Shown piece by piece: positions 9,001 through 18,000 of a stretch of DNA of 64,000 bases; position 1 is the stretch's first letter, and every line of letters begins with the position of its first letter. The stretch spans positions 429,486 through 493,485 of the forward strand of contig QXEO01000244.1 in assembly GCA_007115705.1 (NCBI GenBank), in the 5' to 3' direction. This stretch comes from Dactylis glomerata (lineage: Eukaryota; Streptophyta; Magnoliopsida; Poales; Poaceae). Position numbers and translations under genes: made by a program. The notes beneath the pieces were generated by a model that searched no databases, was not told the DNA's origin, and saw nothing but the letters and a program-made list of their open reading frames with translations.

Positions 9001-12000
9001 GCTTGAGCATTGTCATTGCCTCTTCATAACTCCGGTTTCTGCGGAACCACGGCTGCCTCACCTCAACAACAGCTCATACAGAGCTACAGCCGCCCGCCTC
9101 GTCTCACCGGTTGCTCCTAAACCAAGCACGCTCGCCAAGCGATGGTCCTCTCAACTCTGGGACTTCTCTGTCCTTCACTCGTCATCCACCTCTCCAACAA
9201 ACTCCAACCATGACCTCTACCATCTCTCCATCAAACCCCTGGCTAGCTTGGCCTCAACCATCTTTGCCTCTGTCAACAGGAGCTCTACCATCTCTTTCTT
9301 CAACCCATAGACAACTCTAGCAACACAATCTCTACCATCACCATCAAGCTCCTTGCTGACCATCATATTACCACACCTCCACCAACACCTCCTCTTCAAG
9401 CTCAACCACACTCACCTCCGCGGCACCACCTGTTTCACCACCACAACATACAAACCATTGCTCTCCCCCTAAAACGAAGTCCAAGTAGCAGACTGCTCTT
9501 TTCCTTTGTCTGTAACTCTGCTTGACTTCCACACCCCCAGCTCCGTATCTCGCCTCTTTTTGTTCCCTGTTCTTGCTGCAACAACTTGAACGGAAGTCTG
9601 CAGCTGCACCTCCCTTTATTCCTACAGCCAAGAACAATCACACAAAAGACCTCACCCAGTTGTCTCCCCTTCACCACCACATCTCAGTGCCGCTCCAGCC
9701 ATCACCACCTTAACACAGATGCCCAGCTCCTTCACAACCGCCTGCATCACCTCTGTATCTGCCTATCTCTGACCAGATCAGAGGTCCTCCTCCCCAAATC
9801 CAACCTCGCCAACTTATATCCTCCTTTCAGCACCTCAATTGCACCATTCTAACTAGCCTCATGAGGAACCCTCATGCAGAGCAGCAACCAAGCCTCGCAC
9901 AACGCACCGTGCAACATGAGGTGGCTACTACCTGCAGAGAGCAGCGGGGTGCGGCCTCCCGCCGCTAGGTGACTACAATGTGCCTGGTATTGTTCACAAC
10001 AAGAGCCGGGATGGGTGCTGCAGTGGTGGAATGGTGGTAGCTAGGGTTGGGAGGAGGAGCCTAGCTCTGATACCATGTTGTCCTTTGGGGAAATTTCTGG
10101 TTGGGCAGGCCCTTTGGACCTCCACACCCTCATATATATATAGCTGAACTTAGGTACATGTTAACTAGTACAGTGGAATACTCTAGAATCTGGTAGGACA
10201 CTAGCCTAGACTACAACATTCACTGGAATGTTCCAGGCACTCCTAGGACAGCACTAATATACTATTACTCCCTGGAATATTCTGGGCTCTCCTAGGACAC
10301 TACTTTTACACTAACTACTCCAACACTCCCTAGAACACTCTAGACTGTACCAGAGTACTACTACTAAACTAACTCAAACTCCAACAAGATCACAAACGAA
10401 CATGAACCTTGATCACAAACTCAACCCTGGGGACAACCGAATATTTTGTAAGGTAAGGTGAACATCCTGAGCCATTGAAGAGCAAAAGATCAACCGAGAC
10501 CACACCTGAAACGGCACATGGTTGGAGACGCAACGACGGCCCAATGGCAGTGGGATTGGAGGTGGCTAGCTTGATGCAAAGTCTGTGTATGGTGATGGTG
10601 ATGGTGATGGCTCACAAGAGGCCGAGCTTGGATGGTTGGAGTTGAATGGGTGTGCTTGACGACCGATGGAGCAAGAGTTGGTTTAAAATGCTCCCATGTA
10701 TCTTGGTGAGCTTTTAAGCTAGATTTGTAGTGGTCGCGGAAAGTGTCACGAGGTTGTAGCCAGATGGTCAGGCTGTTAACTCATGCCCATCTTGAGGGGG
10801 GGTGTTGGAGTTTGAGTTAGTGTAGTACTAGTGTCCTAGGAGAGTCTAGAGTATTTTAGTGGAGTGGAGTCTGTGTACAGTTGAGCTATATATAAGTCGG
10901 TGTGGAGGTTCAAGGGACCAGCCCATCCAGAAATTTCCCCAAAGGAACAACATGTGATGCCTTCAGGAAGGGGAACAACGCCAACCGACACTGTCCTTGC
11001 AGAGCTTTTGCCTGGAACCACATCCATCACACTAATGAGTAGAGCAGGGTATTGCGCTAGCTTCTGAGGGCCACGAGCCCACGACATGCGAACCAGACCA
11101 GAGCATGGGAGCTGAGGAGGAGCTCCATGACCACACCTCCAGGAAGGTTTAACAACGCCATCAGCACCACCTCGATTGTCTCGGACACAAGTTCCGAAAA
11201 GGGATTTCTCCCGGGAGCAGCAAGCACCTCGTTGCAATGGCCAATCTGGTAAGGCCCTGCTGCTTCTTTTCTCTTCCGCACCTGCTTCTTCTCTGCATCT
11301 GCTTCTTCTCCTCCTCTATGTTTGTTTCTTTTTTCTTCTGATATGCCTCTGCTGCTGCTGCTGCTTCTTCTCCTACATCTGCTTCTCCTCCACAGTACCC
11401 ACAAGGCCACAGCCCGTCACCTGGCTTCTCTCCTTCCACTTCCACATGCCTCTCTCTGCTTCTTTGCTTCCACTCAAATTCTTCTCTGACTCGTCCCCTG
11501 CTTTGGGTTGGCTCTGCTCTGCGTAAGTTTGATGAGTGTGCCACAGTGGCAGAACCAGGACATCAACCTTGTGTAGTCAAATACACGTATTTATATGGAT
11601 TTTTTATAATTCTTTGCATGATTGCAGACTGCACTACCAAAAACTGTGTAGTCAATTGACTGCACAGCTTAAACGTGGCTCCGCCACTGGTGTGCCTGCT
11701 CTATTGCTATACTAGTTATTGGCGCTTTTCTTAGTTGCAACAGAAGCAAGTGTCTGCTGCTCCGATGGACCCTGCAGCTGCTGACCCATTTTATCCGGCC
11801 AATGATCCTATTGGGAGAGCTAAATCCAATGACCCAGATTGGAAGTATGCACTCTGGCCAGATTTAGAGATGAAGGATCTCCTCCAGTGTAAGTTGTGCG
11901 GCCAGAGTCTATGCTGGAATGGAAAGGCTGAAGCGGCAGCTTCCTGAAGCCCCCAGTGATGTGGATAAATGTCCCAAGACAGCCGCAGAAATTAAGAAAG

Positions 12001-15000
12001 AGATGCACAAATACTCAAATATAATGAAGTTTATAGCTACAGAGCTAGATATAGACGAGGAGGATGAAGCTAAAGTTCAAGACAACTCCATCTACACAAT
12101 ATGATCTGAGGCTTGAGGATGTACATTGGAGTCATCCCATGTCATGCGTGATGCTACCAACATATGTTCACTGTTCCATTGCTAGCAGTCTGCAGTTATG
12201 TTATGCAACTAGTGCTGTGCTTATGTTAATATGTTTATGTATGCTAGTAAATGTCATGTGTCATGCACGTACTGTGAGATGTCATAGCTTCGGATGGACA
12301 GATATCAATTTTATTTATAGTTTATAAGTAATAACATGAATTTATTTTTCTTTAAGTAAGATCCATACACGCACATAGACATGTAACGATAATCAGATTT
12401 GCTAATCTCACAAGATGTACACACAAATGCACGGATATCATTATTTAAACTGTGGCAAGTGTCGTACAACTCATTAATTAATTAGTGATCAACTGCAAAA
12501 ACAGTACTTCCTCTGACCACTAATACTTGTCTCTAACATGATATATCTAGACACTAAAAAGAGTCTAGATACATCATGTTAAGAGACAAGTATTAGTGGT
12601 CGGAGGGAGTAACAAAATTGTGACAGTGTAATACTGTTTTTGACTATTTAAAAATACCAAGGAAACATATATTCCCTTTATTTGTCCAATGTTTGTCTTA
12701 ATAAAATTTAATAAGTTCTGGACTGAGTATTAGAAAGAGTACCAAGTCTGTTATTTATGTTATAATAGATGAGATAATTAATTGAACACGATTACGTATC
12801 TTCGATTGGCACGAATTTTCCGCAAAAAAATGTTGGAAAAAACAAAGGAAAACCATGTCACAACATTTGTAAAACAGAGGGAAAACAATGCGAATTTTGT
12901 GCACAGTGAAGGTAAAAGATTAGTCAATTAAAAACATTCGCACTTTATTTTACTTTGGGCTCCCTAATTTTGTACTCCCTCCAACCACTATTACTTGTCG
13001 TATGGATGTATCTAGACACATTTGACACTAAAATGTGTCTAGATACATCCACATTAGCGATAGGTAATAGTGGTTGGAGCGAGTAAATAAATTATGTTCC
13101 TTTCCAGGGGATGAACCGCTCCATGAAATCTCTTGCTCTCCCCACCTCTCTCTCTCCATCTCATTTCAAAAATTACTGGTACTACTAATGTTGTAGCGTG
13201 CGTCTAGAAAAACGTGGTAACGTGAGCATGCCAGAATTTTATAACATCTCCCTCTCTCCTGTTTGCTTGCTGCAGTAATAGTCACTACTTGCTAGTACTG
13301 CTAGTCCAACGTGAGCATACCAGATTCAAATGGAAGAATCGCGTGTGCGTGTGCCTGTCCAGAGAGGGGCACGCTGCAGCACATGGGACACCGCGAATCC
13401 CTGCACAAGGGACCATTCGATTATTCTATCCAATGGTGTAGATGTAGCCACGCTGTCTTATAGCAAATGAATTCAATGTGAGCCGTCTGATAAGAAAGAT
13501 CCAACGATCCAAATGAGTCGATATTTGGTACACTATATAGGGGTATACATAAGGCATCCCCTAGCCTTGCGCCTTGAGCGCTTAAAAGGTGAAAAGGGAT
13601 GGGTGCCTTGCCTCATCTTACTGCCCTAAATTCCCTGGTTAATTCTGATTCATATAGTGCATATCCATTGATACAATATCAACATATATACACCACACTT
13701 TTACTGTATGGAACGCGTGTATGGGTAGCACTGGGCATTACATTATCGGCAGACTAGTTGCTACACTCTTGTGGTCAATCCTACATTGAATAGGCTCTAG
13801 TTCAATCATACCCTGCTAAGTTACCATTTCAATCTGCTGGTACAGTATTCACTAACCTGTGTCAGCAATCTTATGAAACAACTTCACTTCTAATCAAACT
13901 AAACATGTCTACAATAACTTACAGCAGATGAGAATTCACATTCTTGTTTTTAAAGCTCTGTCCTCTTACTCCAGAGTTACGTATTGTTTTCACTCCGTAC
14001 ACTATTGCATGTATAATAAATAAGTGGATGAGATATTTTTCAAATCAATTGCACACATATTTCTCCATAAAGGACAAATGAACTTAATGGTGCCAACAAC
14101 AGCACAAGTGTGTTATTTGACAGCTTCTCCGAGACTTCTACGAGTCCATTCTCTGGAATTCTGCGCATGGAATGAGGGATACTAAGCAAGTAAGCTTCAA
14201 ACATCAAAAATGAGCAAATACGAACAACGATGATTAGCATCACTACCAACAAAATATCATTTTTACCATATGGATGCAAAATCCTCAGTTTGTGTGTGAC
14301 CAACATATATATTTGAGAATCTTGGCTGCTTACCATAATGTAATAAACCAGAAGAGAAATTCCAGAAGATAGCTCAGGCCATTCTGATTTTGACGAGACT
14401 TTGAATAGACCAATAAAGTCAGCAAATGCTACCACAACATAGGGAAACTTGACACGCAGTTGGTATATATAAAGCAGAAGAATGCTGAACACTGAATATA
14501 TTTCAAGTAACCTCCACCATCTTCAGAATAAATTGCAAACACAATTAAACAATTATCAACAAATATGCATTGTCACTATAATAATATACTAATTGTTCAC
14601 AGCAAAGAAGTCAAAAGACGGAGCTTACCGGAAAAGGCCAAGAAAATTGCTTGTTAAAGACCAATCCACAAGACCAACGCAGCTAAATACAAAGAATGGT
14701 AACGAAATCCAAGAAGGGTGACTAATACTGACAACTAATTGAACAGCAGGCAGCAACAAACAGCACGCAACCCGCAAGTGATAACCTGCACAAGAAAATG
14801 CATATAAGAATTAGATAGAAGACACTAGTAAGTACTGAACTAACGTTTCTACAGTTCTTTACTACAGACATATAGTAAGAAAAACAGCTTGGCTGTTTCC
14901 ATCCCAAACAGGCATATATGGAATAAGGCGTTGCAAGCAGAACATATTTAAATAACAAATCAAGTAACATCAATTCCTAGTGGTATGAATACAAAACAGT

Positions 15001-18000
15001 TCAAAATCTTTTACAACAGTCTAAAAACATCACTATAGCTTCTTTGGGCTTAGTCTAAATTGATGCACAGGACACCACATGCTGACCTATTTGCTCAATC
15101 CCAAAGGAGAAGTTCAGCCAACATGAATCTTGATGGATTCTGCTTCCAAAGATTTCTACCAAAGCAAGGATAGCAGCAGATAGCTGTACAATGAGAAAAT
15201 AGATAACAGATGGTGATTCCCAAGGCTGATCCCTGCATCAACTGACATGATTAATTGCAATCTAGAATTCCAGATATTGCGCATATACGGACATTTGTAC
15301 TCATGGATATGAGCACATAAATGAACATCCACACAACAAAAATCAACAAGAGCAAATGCGTTCATTTAAATACCTTGCAAAACCAACCAGCTTCGCCCAC
15401 CAAGAATGAGCCACAATCCATCCCTTTCCCTCAATTCCCCATATTATATGAAATGTAACTTGCCCTAAAGTAGCAAGTGCTGAGTAAATAATTGTACACC
15501 AGTATAACAGGTACAGCCTCCAGGTGTGAAATCCTACCAGATAAGGATGTAACATTAGAGCAGAAATAAACAATGTATATGTAGATTGTAAGGAATACAA
15601 ATAGAGGGACCAAACTCTGATGTGAAAGCCGCAGCCAGACTCAGTATCATTTTGGAATTCAGTCATAAAGCTATTAATCATAATTATCAAATAATTTCTT
15701 TAAGCTTTTCCAAATAATCACACTATCTGCATTTCAGTAAGTTGGCATATGCACACAAAAAAACTAGTTAAATGGCCTGAAATAAGCTTTTTTTCTAGTG
15801 CATAAACAACATTGCGCCAAGCCACCAACACAGGCACGCAACATTTGTAGAAACAGCGAGAAGTTATGGAGCAAAATCTTGTTGTAGTGTGAAGCCCAAA
15901 GGTGCAAAAACATATATTACTAAAATGCGGTATAGACCACATCTACTAGAGACTAGGAAACAACAGTACCATCATAGCAGCAATCTTAAAAAACTGTCAA
16001 GGAGAGAGAAAGAGAGAAGAAGAAGAATCGTAGCAAAATCCAAGAATGCAGGGCAACAGCATCTTGAGAACTTCTACAACCAAACCATGCGAAAAGAGGC
16101 CACACATTCCCAAGAAAAGAATGGGACCAGAAGCAAAGGCTGATGGACAAAAGTGGTTGACCATGGCATACAAGAAAGAGCAACGGAAATTGGCAGACGC
16201 AACAGAACAACTACAGGTATTGAAGACGTAGAGATCCACTCAAGAAAAGAGATGCAAAGATAACTAGCAGTACCTCAGCATTGACCAAAACACCAGACAT
16301 AGCTCACCAAATTCTCTGCCACAACAAGCCCATTACATAAGCAAAACACAAACAGCCCAACAGCACTAGCTGCCCAAAAGAGTCAACAACTGGTCAGGCC
16401 ACCCTCTCTCCCGATCCGGAAAGGAACCTATGTTCAAATCTATTATCCAGGCTATTCCGACGTATGTAATGAGTTGCTTTCAGATCCCTGTTGCAACTCG
16501 TGAGAAGATTTGTCGGTCTATTGCTGATCACTGGTGGGGCAGGGAAGACAGGAAGAAGAAAATGTACTGGCCAGCGCTCCTGGAATGGCCTCTCGTCAGC
16601 AAAGGCACTTTGGTGGCATGGACTGCCATAAAATGTTCTTGTTTAATCAGGCAATGTTGGGACATCAAGGGTGGAGGCTTCTTAGTGAGCTGAACTCTTT
16701 GCTGAAGTTCTCTGAATTCAGCAAAATTAGTTATGTGGGCGCAAACTGAAGCAGTATGCTGTTTGGGCGCAAACTGCTGCACCACGGAGATCTTCCTTAA
16801 CCTGAAGCAGTATGCTGTTTGGGCGCAAACTGCTGCACCACGGAGTCAGATGGGGAGTTGGGGATGGCAAAGCAATCAGGATTTTCAGTGATCACTGGAT
16901 ACCCAATATTCCCCCTCTGTTTCTCAAGCCGGTTTCTCTGATCCTGGCAAACACCATCGTGCACAGCTTGATCAATGAGGAGATCGGTGCATCGAACGAG
17001 GAAACCGTCCGTGTTTTTTTCTCAAAAGAAACAGCTGCTAGTATTTTCCAAGACTAAATCAGCAAACATAGGGCCCGGGACTTAGCTTACTGGCCATACA
17101 CCACTTAGGGACCTACTCTGTTCGTTTGGCTTACAACCTGGCTCGTACCGCATGTTTCATGAAGGATCAGAGTAGGAATGGTCAAGGTCAGTTCTTGGAT
17201 AGGAGGACTGGTGAACAAAATTGGAAGTCTGTTGGTCAGTTAAAGCTCCTAACAAGAAAAAAAATAGTTATGTGGCATTTGGCCCACGACTGTCTACCTA
17301 CCGGTGTTCAATGAGGATTGTCCTGTTGTTGCTGGCTGGAGAGTGTGAGCATGTGATCTTTTTCTGCCCCTTTGCTTGCCACGTATGGGAAGGGGTGAAA
17401 GCCTCTTTTGACATCCAGCTATTTCGCAAAATCTTCAGATCACTGAACCAGTGGCTCTTCGAGTTTTTGGCACGCTCCAGTGGCATATCTGGGAGGCCCG
17501 AAATGCAGTGCGAAATGGTGAAGAACATGGTCATGCGACGGATCGCAGCAAGAACAAAGCATATACTGACCTGATACTGCTACAACTTTGCAAGCCTATA
17601 TCTGTTCACAGGCGTGAGACCCCTGCTCCAAGCTCCTCTTGGTCTCCACGGCCGCCAGGTACTGCGCTTATTGACTCTGATGCAGCTATCTTTTTAGAGC
17701 ATTGCAAGATGGGGTTTGGTGTTGTGGCTCGGGACTACAATGGTGTATGCTTGGCTGCCTCCAGCGAGCCAATTTTGGGAGTCCAAACACCTGAACTAGC
17801 GGAAGCTATGGCCTTGCGCCGTGCAGTCTCCCTTGCACGCGATGAGGGGTACACAGCTGTAATATTTGCTTCAGATTGCCTTTCGCCAGTACAGAGCATC
17901 AAATCCTCGACCATCGACCGGTCAAGTGTTGCCTCGATGGCAGCTGATATTAAACATGCAGCAAGTGGTTTCTCTTCAGTGGAGTTTTGTCATGTTACAC

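Larger units (their letters stand above)
8353..10391 (-). mobile_element. young non-autonomous LTR retrotransposon
   Basis: Two 311-bp direct repeats (8358-8668 and 10076-10386), identical by eye, each TGTTG...CCAACA, are flanked by perfect target duplications AGATC (8353-8357 and 10387-10391). The minus strand is the coding sense: TGGTATCAGAGCT, an initiator tRNA-Met primer-binding site, follows the 10076-10386 LTR on that strand, and a purine tract (CTTGAGGGGGAG) precedes the other LTR. The internal region is only 1407 bp and encodes no gag, protease, polymerase or integrase motif, so the element depends on enzymes supplied in trans. Size and structure fit the TRIM/small-LARD class. It is inserted in PIEZO intron 6 in the same sense as the gene. 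Confidence 0.93.

Noticed and set aside
8798..9310. 170-codon His/Ser/Pro-rich frame inside the young LTR element
   Set aside because: It is on the strand opposite to the element's sense, is low-complexity and has no retroelement motif.
14040..14333. Extension of the PIEZO exon 6 frame leftwards
   Set aside because: It loses similarity after the GTAAGC donor; the true exon 7 with matching phase is at 7448-7333.
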